A stretch of 64,000 bases of DNA from Firmicutes bacterium HGW-Firmicutes-14 (GCA_002840275.1 PHAB01000003.1:124001-188000), one strand, 5' to 3'; positions 52,162-60,780 are shown, counted from the first letter of the stretch. Notes: generated by a model not told the origin, from the sequence alone. Numbers and translations are program-made.

Positions 52162-53022
52162 ATGTCCTGTAACTGTAATACCAGAGAAGTAGCCAGTCCT
52201 TTATTGCCCCAGACAGCTACTGTACAAAAGATTATTGATGAAACCCCAAATATCAAAACCTTCCAGGTTACCTTTGATGAACCGGGGGTTTTAGAAAACT
52301 TTGGTAATCGGCCGGGACAATGCTGTATGCTGTCTATTCTTGGTGTAGGTGAATCCATGATTTCAATTACTTCTTCACCCACCAGGAAAGGCATGCTGGA
52401 GTTTACCATTATGAAAGTGGGACGGCTTACCGATGTTATCCATCAATTAGATGTTGGTGACAAAATGGCCATTCGTGGTCCATATGGCAACCATTTCCCC
52501 TTTGAAATGATGAAAGGCAAAAACTGCCTGTTTGTGGCCGGTGGTGTAGGTTTAGCTCCACTCCGTTCCCTCATTGACTATGTTCTGGATAACCGTGATG
52601 ATTATGGGCGGGTTGATATCTTCTACGGCGCCAGGACTTATGACCTCTTGTGCTTTAAATATGACCTTTTTGACAGGTGGCCAAAAATCAAGGACACACA
52701 TCTTCATATAACCTTAGATGTTGAAGATCCGAAATGGGACGGCCGTGTTGGTTATCCTACATTGGAATGGATCCAGGAGGGTATTCCATCCATCGAAAAT
52801 ACCGTTCCGGTAACCTGCGGACCGCCTATTATGATCAAAAATGTGCTTAAGTTCTTCGGGCAAATGGGCTTTAAGCCTGAAGAGATTATCACTACTCTGG
52901 AAATGAACATGAGATGTGGTGTAGGTAAATGCGGTCGCTGTAACATAGGTGAAAAATACATCTGTGTTGACGGGCCGGTATTTAACCTGGCCCAGATTAA
53001 CCAGCTCCCACCTGAATATTAA
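52162..53022 (+). CDS. flxA: Flx NAD(P)H-flavin oxidoreductase subunit
   Basis: FlxA (286 aa) is an FNR-like flavoprotein that oxidises NADH and supplies electrons to the Flx-Hdr complex. The FAD-binding barrel has RPGQCCMLSILG, with SITSSP; the NAD domain has FVAGGVGLAPLRSLIDY and CGPPIMIKNVL. A C-terminal [2Fe-2S] site is CGVGKCGRC then C, as in PyrK-like proteins. ATG at 52162 is ten bases after GGAGG; an in-frame TTG nine bases earlier is too close. It is the last gene, and a terminator follows. Confidence 0.9.
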   Translation: MSCNCNTREVASPLLPQTATVQKIIDETPNIKTFQVTFDEPGVLENFGNRPGQCCMLSILGVGESMISITSSPTRKGMLEFTIMKVGRLTDVIHQLDVGDKMAIRGPYGNHFPFEMMKGKNCLFVAGGVGLAPLRSLIDYVLDNRDDYGRVDIFYGARTYDLLCFKYDLFDRWPKIKDTHLHITLDVEDPKWDGRVGYPTLEWIQEGIPSIENTVPVTCGPPIMIKNVLKFFGQMGFKPEEIITTLEMNMRCGVGKCGRCNIGEKYICVDGPVFNLAQINQLPPEY

Positions 53023-53057
53023 TTCTTGCATTTAGAATTACTTCTCGTATTTGAAGA

Positions 53058-53096
53058 GGGACTGACTCATAATTAATGAGTTAGTTCCTTTTCTTT
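53058..53096 (+). terminator. Rho-independent terminator of the hdr-flx operon
   Basis: GGGACTGACTCAT pairs with ATGAGTTAGTTCC (G-U pairs) over a five-base loop, followed by TTTTCTTTC. Confidence 0.85.
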
Positions 53097-53237
53097 CGGG
53101 CCAAAATTCGGGGTCTTTATATTCATCAGATAAATCGCCACTTGCAGCTGCTTTATCAGCTGCATATTGTTCTTTTCTTCTGGTATTCTTCATAAATAGT
53201 TAAGAGGAAAACATATTAAGATTAAGGAGGCCTGGTG

Positions 53238-53399
53238 ATGAATAACGGATTGGCAAGAGTCCTCCCGAGATTCGTCCCGAGAAACGTTTCCGGCCCGGCA
53301 TTGTCGGTCAGAGGCAGGCGGGCAAGGTTCCGGCTCTTTTTCGGGACCGTGTCACTAATTTCCGGAAGTACCCTTATAATAATTGCACTGATAAAGTAA
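53238..53399 (+). CDS. Small Arg-rich protein with C-terminal membrane helix (53 aa)
   Basis: A 53-residue protein with AAGGAGG eight bases before the ATG. The first 32 residues are basic with many Arg (RVLPRFVPRN, RGRRARFR), and the end GTVSLISGSTLIIIALIK is a short membrane segment. No family is recognised. A single-gene unit upstream of the sensor kinase gene; it may be a small membrane protein or a chance frame with a good ribosome site. Confidence 0.55.
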   Translation: MNNGLARVLPRFVPRNVSGPALSVRGRRARFRLFFGTVSLISGSTLIIIALIK

Positions 53400-53527
53400 T
53401 CTCTGAATTCACATAGTATCTATATATTCCGCCAAATTTTTTGTTGTTGCAGGAGAAGAGGGGAATAGGATAGAAAATCATAATTGCAGGTAAAACCTAA
53501 ATTCAAACCCTTTATGGAGGTAACCGA

Positions 53528-54616
53528 ATGGCTCCAATAGACGATGCCAGGGACTCTCTTCTTTTAAGTAAAAAGTACTTTGCTGAAAAATATGTTGATA
53601 ATTCTTCTTCTGCAATTATTGCCATTGACATAAATGAAAAGGTTGTGATATTTAACCAGGCTGCAGAGGATATTATGGGCTTATGTGCTGAAGATATCCT
53701 GGGCAGGCCTTTCTCTGAACTGCTGGAGAAGAAAATCGGCACTCAGGACAGCATACTGCTTAACACACTGCGCATCGGCAGACCTTATACCCATGTTGAG
53801 GCAAACATTGAAACCCCTATGGGACTTATGAATGTTATGGCTTATACCACTCTGGTCAGGGATGAGAACGAAAAAATTATCGGCGGGATCCTTAGTATAA
53901 GGGACATTACCGGGCAAAAACAGCTGGAGGAAAAGGTTGTCAAGGCCGAAAAGTTTTCCGTAATAGGTGAACTGGCAGCCGGAATTGCCCATGAAGTGAG
54001 AAATCCCCTGACATCTGTCAAGGGTTTTCTACAGCTTCTGGCCCAGAGATTTGGAAAAGAAGATCCTCTACAGCAATATATACAAATAATGCTTGATGAG
54101 ATTTCCCGAATTAATCGTATCATATCCGAGTTCCTTCTGCTTTCAAGACCAACAGTTCCAATCAAAAGGCCTGCTAACATTCATAGTGTCCTTGATGAAA
54201 TACTCCTCCTGTCAGAAGGAGAGCTTTTGATTAAGAATATCGAATTAGAAAGAAAATATGATACCGGTTGTCCCATGGTCACTATAGATGTAGAACAGAT
54301 AAAACAGGTTTTTCTGAACCTGGTCACAAATGCCGTAGCCGCTATGCCTGAAAAAGGCAAGCTTATCATTTCCACAAACCATGACAGGTTCGAAAATGTG
54401 CTCAGGACATTTTTTACCGATACTGGAATAGGTATAAAACCTTCATTGATTGATTCAATTTTTGACCCCTTTTTCACTACAAAGGAAGAGGGAACAGGAC
54501 TGGGTCTTACGGTATCATACAGGATTATAGAAAACCACGGAGGCAGGATAGATGTTATCAGCTGCCCCGGTGAGGGTTCAACCTTTGTGATTACTTTACC
54601 TATTGTAAAAACATAA
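53528..54616 (+). CDS. PAS sensor histidine kinase (sporulation-kinase-like)
   Basis: A 362-aa cytoplasmic histidine kinase with a PAS domain (20-135) and HisKA H-box GIAHEVRNPLTSVKGFLQLL (His near 155), N-box NLVTNAVAAMPEKG, G1 DTGIGIKPS and G2 GTGLGLTVSYRII. The HEVRNPLTSVKGF form is typical of KinA/KinE kinases that feed Spo0F, and no membrane helix or partner regulator is adjacent, so it may feed the Spo0A phosphorelay. GGAGG precedes the ATG and a strong terminator follows. The pathway is inferred. Confidence 0.92.
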   Translation: MAPIDDARDSLLLSKKYFAEKYVDNSSSAIIAIDINEKVVIFNQAAEDIMGLCAEDILGRPFSELLEKKIGTQDSILLNTLRIGRPYTHVEANIETPMGLMNVMAYTTLVRDENEKIIGGILSIRDITGQKQLEEKVVKAEKFSVIGELAAGIAHEVRNPLTSVKGFLQLLAQRFGKEDPLQQYIQIMLDEISRINRIISEFLLLSRPTVPIKRPANIHSVLDEILLLSEGELLIKNIELERKYDTGCPMVTIDVEQIKQVFLNLVTNAVAAMPEKGKLIISTNHDRFENVLRTFFTDTGIGIKPSLIDSIFDPFFTTKEEGTGLGLTVSYRIIENHGGRIDVISCPGEGSTFVITLPIVKT

Positions 54617-54626
54617 TCATAACAAC

Positions 54627-54678
54627 AAAAGCTGCCGGTAAGTTTGAAAATTCATTCAAACTTACCGGCAGCTTTTTT
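54627..54678 (+). terminator. Strong Rho-independent terminator
   Basis: A 21-bp stem starting AAAGCTGCCGGTAAG has a six-base loop and a T-run of six, serving both this gene and possibly the opposite one. Confidence 0.95.
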
Positions 54679-54699
54679 GATACAGGAACCATGCCCTTG

Positions 54700-55095
54700 C
54701 TACTTTCCGACACCCCATATACCGCCCAGGCATCCAGCCACCACAGAGGCAACGATTTTCTTGAATACCGGAAAGCCAAAAATACCGCCAGGCACTGCTA
54801 CATTAAACAGAATGGTCAGGAAAAGAAACACCAGTCCGACGGCTAATCCGTGAAACCAACCAGATCTGCCGGCCTTACGGGCAGAAATCAATCCTCCAAT
54901 AAAAATACTGAGAAACAGGATTGTCAAACCGATAACAGGGATGAGCCGTTCGTTAAACACTTTATAATACATGACTGTGCCACCAATAGCCATAAGTATT
55001 ATCGATACTATTACAGCTAAGAGAGTTCCATACAGGATTGCTGTCCAGTGGATATTTCCCTGCGGTTTCAGGGTTGAGGAAAATTTAAGGCCCAT
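54700..55095 (-). CDS. TIGR04086 family membrane protein
   Basis: A 131-aa protein with four membrane helices, matching the YrzE/TIGR04086 group of spore-forming Firmicutes; the function is unknown. Visible helices: WTAILYGTLLAVIVSIILMA, IPVIGLTILFLSIFIGGLIS, WFHGLAVGLVFLFLTILF and IVASVVAGCLGGIWG. AGGAGGTG precedes the ATG on the minus strand. It is convergent with the kinase gene, sharing the terminator region. Confidence 0.85.
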   Translation of the reverse strand: MGLKFSSTLKPQGNIHWTAILYGTLLAVIVSIILMAIGGTVMYYKVFNERLIPVIGLTILFLSIFIGGLISARKAGRSGWFHGLAVGLVFLFLTILFNVAVPGGIFGFPVFKKIVASVVAGCLGGIWGVGK

Positions 55096-55195
55096 TTTTT
55101 CACCTCCATAATTTATTGGGTTTATTACAAAAATATTGCAACAGACCCCAAAATATGTCCATTATTCACAAAAAAACATATTCGCTGAAATTGGA

Positions 55196-55225
55196 TTGAC
55201 AGCAGAATATAAGCAGGTGTAAAAT
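55196..55225 (+). promoter_or_regulatory. Sigma-A promoter for the TetR-efflux operon
   Basis: TTGACA and TAAAAT with 18 bases between; the start point falls at about 55231, over the TetR-like operator. Confidence 0.85.
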
Positions 55226-55230
55226 ATGTA

Positions 55231-55242
55231 GTGAGTACTCAC
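55231..55242. promoter_or_regulatory. Likely TetR autorepressor operator
   Basis: GTGAGTACTCAC is a perfect 12-bp palindrome at the expected transcription start, upstream of the tetR-type gene, the usual position of an autorepressor operator. Confidence 0.65.
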
Positions 55243-55281
55243 TCATTTTGCTTTGACATATTGGAAAAAAGGAGGGCTCAA

Positions 55282-55899
55282 ATGGATCGGGTTATTATCA
55301 GCAGGGAACAGCAGATTAAAGATGCTGCAATCAGGGTCTTCTCAAAAAAGGGGTTTAACGGCGCCACAACAAAGGAAATTGCCAGGGAAGCCGGAGTGGC
55401 TGAAGGGACAATATTCAGGTATTTCAGGACAAAGAAAGATATCCTCCTGAGCCTTGCCGGGCCTTATATCGTGGAATCCCTGAAAACCACCCTGATCAAT
55501 GCGGCCGGGAAATCTGATGAAGCAGTATTGACATCTATTATAAAAAATCGACTCGAACTGATTAAAGAAAACATTGACCTGGCCAGGCTGCTTTTCACAG
55601 AAGCCCAGTTTCATCCTGAATTGAGGGAAAATTTCACCGAAAATGTGGTTATGCGTGCTGCGGGAGTTTTAGAAAAATATATCGATGAACGGATTAGCTC
55701 AGGTGATTTCAAAGCTGTCGACCCCCGGATTGCATCCAGGGCGCTGATAGGCATGGTTGGTGCTTTTGTGCTTTGGAAGGAATTTTTATTAGGAGACAAA
55801 TATATTTCATTTGACGAAGATGAATTGATCAAACAACTGGTTGATATATACCTTACCGGCATCAGGGCGGAGGAATGGGAAGGAGGAATGGGGTCATGA
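55282..55899 (+). CDS. TetR family transcriptional regulator
   Basis: A 205-aa TetR/AcrR regulator. The N-terminal HTH is clear: RVFSKKGFNGATTKEIAREAG, then VAEGTIFRYFRTKKDIL; the C-terminal ligand domain is typical of YfiR/AcrR types. AGGAGGG precedes the ATG at 55282. It leads the efflux operon (membrane fusion, ATPase, permease), and probably represses it until an inducer binds. It overlaps the next gene by 4 bases. Confidence 0.93.
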   Translation: MDRVIISREQQIKDAAIRVFSKKGFNGATTKEIAREAGVAEGTIFRYFRTKKDILLSLAGPYIVESLKTTLINAAGKSDEAVLTSIIKNRLELIKENIDLARLLFTEAQFHPELRENFTENVVMRAAGVLEKYIDERISSGDFKAVDPRIASRALIGMVGAFVLWKEFLLGDKYISFDEDELIKQLVDIYLTGIRAEEWEGGMGS

Positions 55900-56939
55900 C
55901 AAAAGAAAATAACGGATTTGGGATGAGAAGTATTCAATTCTTTTGCCTCATTGTTATCGCGGTATTTATATTCATTACCCCAGGCTGTGGAGAAAAAAAC
56001 ACAGAGCATATCAGAGCTTCAGGTACAATCGAGGCTTCTGAGTTAAATGTTCATGCAGAATCAGGGGGGAAAATTGTCGACGTAAAAGTTGCTGAAGGAA
56101 TTATCGTTAAAGAAGGTGACATATTAGGCAACCTTGATTCAACAATTAAAGCGCTGCAGGTACAGCAGGCTGAAGCTGCCTTAAAGTCTGCCCAGGAAAA
56201 ATCGAAAGAAACGAGGACCGGTTCAAGGGAACAGATGATTGCCCAGGCTGAAGCCAATTTGCAGCAAATAACAGCTCTCCGGCAGGGAGCAGGGCAGTCC
56301 ATGGAAAATGCAGGAGAAAACCTGGCAAGGATAGAGGCTTTGTACAACGAAGGAGGGACCACAATCCAGCAGTTATCTGATGCGCGAACCCGCTATGAGA
56401 CTGCAAAAGCACAGTATGAAGCATATTCAGCCCAAATCAGTTCTGCCAGGGAAAACCTTGATCTGTTAAAAAGCGGCGCTACCCAGGAAACCATAAACAT
56501 CGCCGATGCCGGGGTTGCCCAGGCCCAGGCCGGCCTTTCAATTGCCAAAAACCAGTTAGATAAGACGGTTATATATTCATCCATAGACGGAATAGTCAGC
56601 ACTGTAAATTTCCAAAAGGGGGAATATGTCAATCCCGGAGCTGCGGTTTTTACCATTATAGACATGGAGGACTTATGGGTAAATGTTTATATAACTGAAA
56701 AAGACCTGCCCAAGGTTAAACTGGGTCAAAAAGCTGAAATATATATTGATGCCTATCCAGATAAACCTTTTTCGGGACAAGTTTCATATATATCGCCCAA
56801 ATCAGAATTCACTCCTAAAAACCTTCAGACCAAAGAAGAACGGGTGAACATGGTTTTTAAAGTTAAAATCAATATTACCGGCGAAAAGGAAAACATTAAA
56901 CCGGGTCTGCCTGCAGACATCAAAATATTGACCCATTAA
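55896..56939 (+). CDS. HlyD-family membrane fusion (periplasmic adaptor-like) lipoprotein
   Basis: A 347-aa efflux adaptor. An N-terminal hydrophobic helix ends in ITPGCGEK, which may be a lipobox; a biotinyl-lipoyl hairpin domain (ASGTIEASELNVHAESGGKI, VAEGIIVKEGDILGNLDS), a long coiled coil (residues 70-190) and barrel domain (VYITEKDLPKVKLGQKAEIY) follow. Typical of YhiI/YbhG-type ABC exporters. The ATG at 55896 overlaps the TetR stop as ATGA. It works with the following ATPase and permease. Confidence 0.91.
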   Translation: MTKENNGFGMRSIQFFCLIVIAVFIFITPGCGEKNTEHIRASGTIEASELNVHAESGGKIVDVKVAEGIIVKEGDILGNLDSTIKALQVQQAEAALKSAQEKSKETRTGSREQMIAQAEANLQQITALRQGAGQSMENAGENLARIEALYNEGGTTIQQLSDARTRYETAKAQYEAYSAQISSARENLDLLKSGATQETINIADAGVAQAQAGLSIAKNQLDKTVIYSSIDGIVSTVNFQKGEYVNPGAAVFTIIDMEDLWVNVYITEKDLPKVKLGQKAEIYIDAYPDKPFSGQVSYISPKSEFTPKNLQTKEERVNMVFKVKINITGEKENIKPGLPADIKILTH

Positions 56940-56952
56940 GGGGGCAGTGTCA

Positions 56953-57744
56953 GTGAATATAGCAGTTGAAATAAATGGTCTGACAAAGAAATTCCGGGAG
57001 CATGTAGCTGTGGACGATATATCATTTCACGTAAGGACCGGCGAGATCTTCGGATTTCTTGGTCCTAACGGTTCAGGCAAGTCCACCACAATTCGTATGT
57101 TATGCGGAATACTTACACCCACATCAGGCTCCGGTAAGGTACTGGGTTATGACATCTATTCTCAGTCGGAACAGATTAAGCAAAATATAGGGTATATGTC
57201 ACAAAAATTTAGCCTTTATGAAGAACTTACCGTAAGGGAAAACCTTGAATTCTATGCCGGCATATATGGTCTTAATGCTTCTGAAGCGAAAGAAAGAATG
57301 GAGGAACTCATTGAACTTGCCAGTCTTAAAGGCAGGGAGAACTTCCAGGCAAGGATGCTGTCCGGTGGATGGAAACAGCGGCTGGCCCTCGGCTGTGCGC
57401 TTTTGCACCGGCCGCCCCTGCTTTTTCTTGATGAACCGACTGCCGGGGTGGACCCGGTTTCCAGAAGAATTTTTTGGGAAATAATCAGGTATCTTTCCAA
57501 GAGCGGAATAACCGTCCTTGTAACGACTCATTACATGGATGAAGCCGAGCTCTGTGATAGCATAGGATTTATCCACAACGGGAAAATCAGAGCCTTTGGC
57601 AGACCGGCAGATTTAAAAGACGAATATGGTCAAAAGACCCTTGAAGACATTTTTATTTCAATTGTGGGGGAAGATGAACTGCACCAGGTGAGGGACATTT
57701 TCGAAAACAACAAAACCTCCGTTTCCGGAGGTGAAGGGGCATGA
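56953..57744 (+). CDS. ABC transporter ATP-binding protein
   Basis: A 263-aa ABC-2 type ATPase. Walker A GPNGSGKSTTIRML, Q-loop YMSQKFSLYEELTV, signature MLSGGWKQRLAL, Walker B LLFLDEPTAGVDP and the H-loop TTHYMDEAE are all present. The GTG at 56953 lies eight bases after the AGGGGG site; a GTG at 56947 is too close. It overlaps the permease by 4 bases. It likely powers drug or lipid-like compound export under TetR control. Confidence 0.94.
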   Translation: MNIAVEINGLTKKFREHVAVDDISFHVRTGEIFGFLGPNGSGKSTTIRMLCGILTPTSGSGKVLGYDIYSQSEQIKQNIGYMSQKFSLYEELTVRENLEFYAGIYGLNASEAKERMEELIELASLKGRENFQARMLSGGWKQRLALGCALLHRPPLLFLDEPTAGVDPVSRRIFWEIIRYLSKSGITVLVTTHYMDEAELCDSIGFIHNGKIRAFGRPADLKDEYGQKTLEDIFISIVGEDELHQVRDIFENNKTSVSGGEGA

Positions 57745-58874
57745 ACCTGCAAAGACTGATATCTGTCAGCAGAAAAGAAATAATTCAGATAAAAAGGGAC
57801 CCCCCAAGTCTGATAATGGCATTTGTAGTCCCTTTAATGATGCTGCTGATTTTTGGTTATGCCGTGACAACTGATGTTGAACACATAGAGACAGCTGTCA
57901 TGGACCAGTCCCGGAGTCTTGAAAGCAGGCAGCTGATAGATATGTTCAGAAACACCGGTTATTTCGACCCTGATACTCATGCCGGAAATTTCACTGAGAT
58001 GACACATCTTCTTGACACCGGAAAGGCCAGGGTAGGTCTCATCATCCCTGCTGATTATGCGGTCAATATCCGCAGGAACGAACAGGCCCAGCTGCAGATT
58101 ATCGTAGACGGGTCTGACCCCCTGGTAGCAAGAACCGCCCTCTCAACCGCCCAGGTTATTGCCCAAGCGAGGTCCTTTGACCTGAAGGTCAAGAATCTTC
58201 AGCAAAGCGGCCTCGGTATCAGCGTGGAGCCGGCCCTTGATTTGCGTTACCGGGTTTGGTATAACCCCAACATGGAAAGCATGAAATTCAATATTCCGGG
58301 TCTCATAGGTCTTATTATGCAGAATATTACAATGCTTCTTACCGCATTTGCCATGGTCAGGGAACGGGAAAGGGGAACCCTTGAACAATTGATAATCACT
58401 CCTGTGAGACCCGTGGAACTTATTATAGGGAAACTCATGCCATATATAGTCATAGCTTTTTTCGATGTTCTTTTGATACTGGGTTTCGGAGTCTTTTGGT
58501 TCAATGTCCCGGTTAACGGGAATGTTTTCCTGCTATTAGGCCTTTCATTTATATTTCTAATCGGGGCGCTCGGCTTAGGGATGTTCGTTTCCACCGTTGC
58601 CAAAACCCAGCTGCAGGCAATGCAGATTGGTTTTGCGATTATTCTGCCCAGTGTGCTGCTATCAGGTTTCATGTTTCCCAGGGAATCCATGCCCCAGATA
58701 ATCCAGGCCATAGGTTATGCCATGCCTCTTACCTACTTCCTAAAAATACTGAGGGGTATTATCCTGAAAGGGGTAGGAGTGGAATATCTGTGGAATGACA
58801 TACTGCTCCTGGTAGTTTTTGTTGTCGCCATTGTAACACTGTCAATATTCAGGATGAATAAGCGTTTGGATTAA
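57741..58874 (+). CDS. ABC-2 type transporter permease
   Basis: A 377-aa ABC-2 permease (YbhS/YhhJ type). One N-terminal helix (MAFVVPLMMLLIFGYAVT), a large outer domain (residues 45-170) and five C-terminal helices. The family motif is AMVRERERGTLEQLIITPVRP, and VLLSGFMFPRESMPQIIQ is the helix-pair loop. It is the last gene of the TetR-HlyD-ABC operon. Confidence 0.94.
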   Translation: MNLQRLISVSRKEIIQIKRDPPSLIMAFVVPLMMLLIFGYAVTTDVEHIETAVMDQSRSLESRQLIDMFRNTGYFDPDTHAGNFTEMTHLLDTGKARVGLIIPADYAVNIRRNEQAQLQIIVDGSDPLVARTALSTAQVIAQARSFDLKVKNLQQSGLGISVEPALDLRYRVWYNPNMESMKFNIPGLIGLIMQNITMLLTAFAMVRERERGTLEQLIITPVRPVELIIGKLMPYIVIAFFDVLLILGFGVFWFNVPVNGNVFLLLGLSFIFLIGALGLGMFVSTVAKTQLQAMQIGFAIILPSVLLSGFMFPRESMPQIIQAIGYAMPLTYFLKILRGIILKGVGVEYLWNDILLLVVFVVAIVTLSIFRMNKRLD

Positions 58875-58912
58875 TAAGCGCCCTAATTAATAACCGTCTA
58901 TTGATAGTGAGA

Positions 58913-59317
58913 TTATTCCAGGAATTCCGGCAGGTCGTCCTCCTCTTTAATAATGTGATGCCTGAGAACCTGATCCAGGGTACCGCTGACTTCAACAAGA
59001 CTGCCGGTATCCTTTTTTTTGACAGCTTCAAGATAATTATCGAACAGGGCATATAAGGCTTCGTGTTCTTGCAGCATTTTATCAATGAACTCTCGGCCTT
59101 TGATTCCGGTATCACTGACCCTGACATAAATATCCTCTTCTTCGTTTTTAAAATGGGGAATAATCACATTACGGATAACATCACCGAATTCCTGAAACTC
59201 CACAAATGTATTGGGTGTTGCCAACCCGGCCTTTAAATCCAGGATATTTCCCTCCAGTTTGGCCAGCAAAATCAGTACTGCCTTATGGTCCTCGTGATAG
59301 TTTTTCATCCAGTCCAT
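58913..59317 (-). CDS. Hemerythrin-domain (HHE) protein
   Basis: A 134-aa four-helix hemerythrin-like di-iron protein on the minus strand. The iron ligands are visible as HEDH near the start, PHFKNEEEDIY (H...E), QEHEALY and HHIIKEEDDL. Such proteins bind oxygen or NO, protecting an anaerobe. AAGGAG precedes the ATG. It is convergent with the permease gene. Spaced direct repeats at 59413-59447 lie upstream. Confidence 0.9.
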   Translation of the reverse strand: MDWMKNYHEDHKAVLILLAKLEGNILDLKAGLATPNTFVEFQEFGDVIRNVIIPHFKNEEEDIYVRVSDTGIKGREFIDKMLQEHEALYALFDNYLEAVKKKDTGSLVEVSGTLDQVLRHHIIKEEDDLPEFLE

Positions 59318-59412
59318 TACATCACTCCTTAACTATTTGAATTACTACTTTCCTCTTGATATTAACATTTCCTCTGTTATTCGTCCAGACACTTATTTTC
59401 AGGACACACTTA

Positions 59413-59447
59413 CCGCATTTCAAACCATGAATGCCGTATTTCAAACC
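59413..59447 (+). repeat. Tandem 14-bp direct repeats, 21 bp apart
   Basis: CCGCATTTCAAACC (59413-59426) and CCGTATTTCAAACC (59434-59447) are repeated with start-to-start distance 21, two helical turns. They lie between the divergent hemerythrin and 59527 genes, so they may be a regulator's binding sites. Confidence 0.6.
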
Positions 59448-59526
59448 TCTTTTGAAGGACTTATTTCCTGAATGTGGTAATATTTAAATTAAAAGAAAAT
59501 CGGTTATCACAGGGGTGGAGAGAATA

Positions 59527-60009
59527 TTGCTTGCTGAATATACCTTCTGGGGTCTGAAGACAATTTTCCCTATTTTAATTTTGGTATTTTCGACAATAGT
59601 ATACGTTAAATTGAAAAAAAGATGGCTGAACAAAGTGCAGTGGTCCATTATCATCGAAAATCCAGGGCTCGCTTCTTCAGTGACATTTCCTGTCAGGTGT
59701 TCGGTCGACACACAGGGACTGTTTAAGTTACTGCTTATTAAAATATCAGGGTTCCTTAGCGTCAATAACAGGGGTTTAGTCTTTTTGGGGATAGAGAGCT
59801 CCAATGTACCTGTTAATATGTCTTTCAGTACCACTGATTCTGAAATTGCCTGGCTCGGCAGGATATCAATACTGAGCCCGTCCCACTGGTTTTCAGTTAA
59901 AACAGGGGATAAGACGTACTATTTCACAGTTGAAACAGGAAAATTAATGCCGGCTAATGAATCCCAGTCAAGAGCCTGTTATGAAAAACTGAAGGAATTC
60001 CTAAATTAG
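59527..60009 (+). CDS. Membrane-anchored protein, unknown function
   Basis: Not recognised. The protein (about 160 aa) has one N-terminal membrane helix (FWGLKTIFPILILVFSTIVYV), then a soluble beta-rich domain (KISGFLSVNNRGLVFLGIES, then YYFTVETGKLMP). The TTG at 59527 is six bases after GGAG; a GTG at 59515 lies before that site. Upstream, TTGAAG with TGGTAATAT may be a promoter. Direct repeats lie 80-115 bases upstream. Confidence 0.65.
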   Translation: MLAEYTFWGLKTIFPILILVFSTIVYVKLKKRWLNKVQWSIIIENPGLASSVTFPVRCSVDTQGLFKLLLIKISGFLSVNNRGLVFLGIESSNVPVNMSFSTTDSEIAWLGRISILSPSHWFSVKTGDKTYYFTVETGKLMPANESQSRACYEKLKEFLN

Positions 60010-60153
60010 CTGCTTATCCCCGAATTCCTTTTTTTCATACCCATAAAACCGCTGTTTAACCCTTTTCAAAAGGATTAGTCTGCATTATATTGAATTAGCC
60101 ATGTGCGTCTTGGAAGATTCAATTTTGACATTGTGCAGACAGAAGGGTATGAA

Positions 60154-60765
60154 ATGGATAATAACACCTTGAATAACACTCTGAATTACACTCTGAATAA
60201 TACCGTAATTGGGAAAATACGGTCCTTAATATATCACCCGGTTTTTAACCATGGACCTCAGAAACCCTTCATCCTCGATGATGCCGTTATGGATATCAAT
60301 TCTGAGGGCAGTAAGGCCAGCATTATCGTTGGCTTTAGGCCGGCCGTCGTCAACAGGCTGAATTTTAGCCAATTAAATAAATTTTGGGTTATTAACTGCT
60401 GTGATTCGAATTTGGTTACGGCATGTTCTTTAAAAAAATTCATTGAGTTTTGTAACAGTATATCTGCCCACAGGGTCAAGGGTACAGTCATTACTTCCAG
60501 GTTCCCTTTTAAAAGAGAAGCTGTGAATATGGCCATACAAAATAACATTGGGATTGCCCGTGTTTCCCCTTTGTATCATGCAACCCATAAGGACTTTGCC
60601 GGACACCGGATTCTCGGACCCAATGTCCTTGAACTGAAAAAAGCTTTGTGTGACACCACTTTTGGTAATAGAAGGATGTGTTTTTACGGGTTTACCACCT
60701 CGGGTAAAACCGAGCAGTTGGGGTCCATGGAAAGCTACTTGCGATTTGAAATGGTTAATTTCTAA
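60154..60765 (+). CDS. Unknown protein with possible restriction-endonuclease-like fold and NNTL repeats
   Basis: A 203-aa protein of unknown function. The N-terminus carries an imperfect repeat of NNTL (residues 3-17; DNA repeat 60160-60204). The middle (KGTVITSRFPFKREAVNMAIQ) resembles the last strand-helix of Mrr-like restriction-endonuclease folds, but the Q/E-x-K catalytic triad is not clear, so activity is doubtful. The ATG has AAGGG seven bases upstream. A terminator separates it from addB. Confidence 0.6.
   Translation: MDNNTLNNTLNYTLNNTVIGKIRSLIYHPVFNHGPQKPFILDDAVMDINSEGSKASIIVGFRPAVVNRLNFSQLNKFWVINCCDSNLVTACSLKKFIEFCNSISAHRVKGTVITSRFPFKREAVNMAIQNNIGIARVSPLYHATHKDFAGHRILGPNVLELKKALCDTTFGNRRMCFYGFTTSGKTEQLGSMESYLRFEMVNF
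60160..60204 (+). repeat. 12-bp coding tandem repeat (NNTL)
   Basis: About 3.7 copies of a 12-bp unit such as AATAACACTCTG, encoding NNTL/NYTL. Slippage would change length in frame only. Confidence 0.7.
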
Positions 60766-60780
60766 ATCACAGAAAATGTT

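Noticed and set aside
53038-53193. 51-aa minus-strand frame (KNTRRKEQYAADKAAASGD)
   Set aside because: It has no ribosome site and lies across the terminator of the hdr-flx operon; composition alone is weak support.
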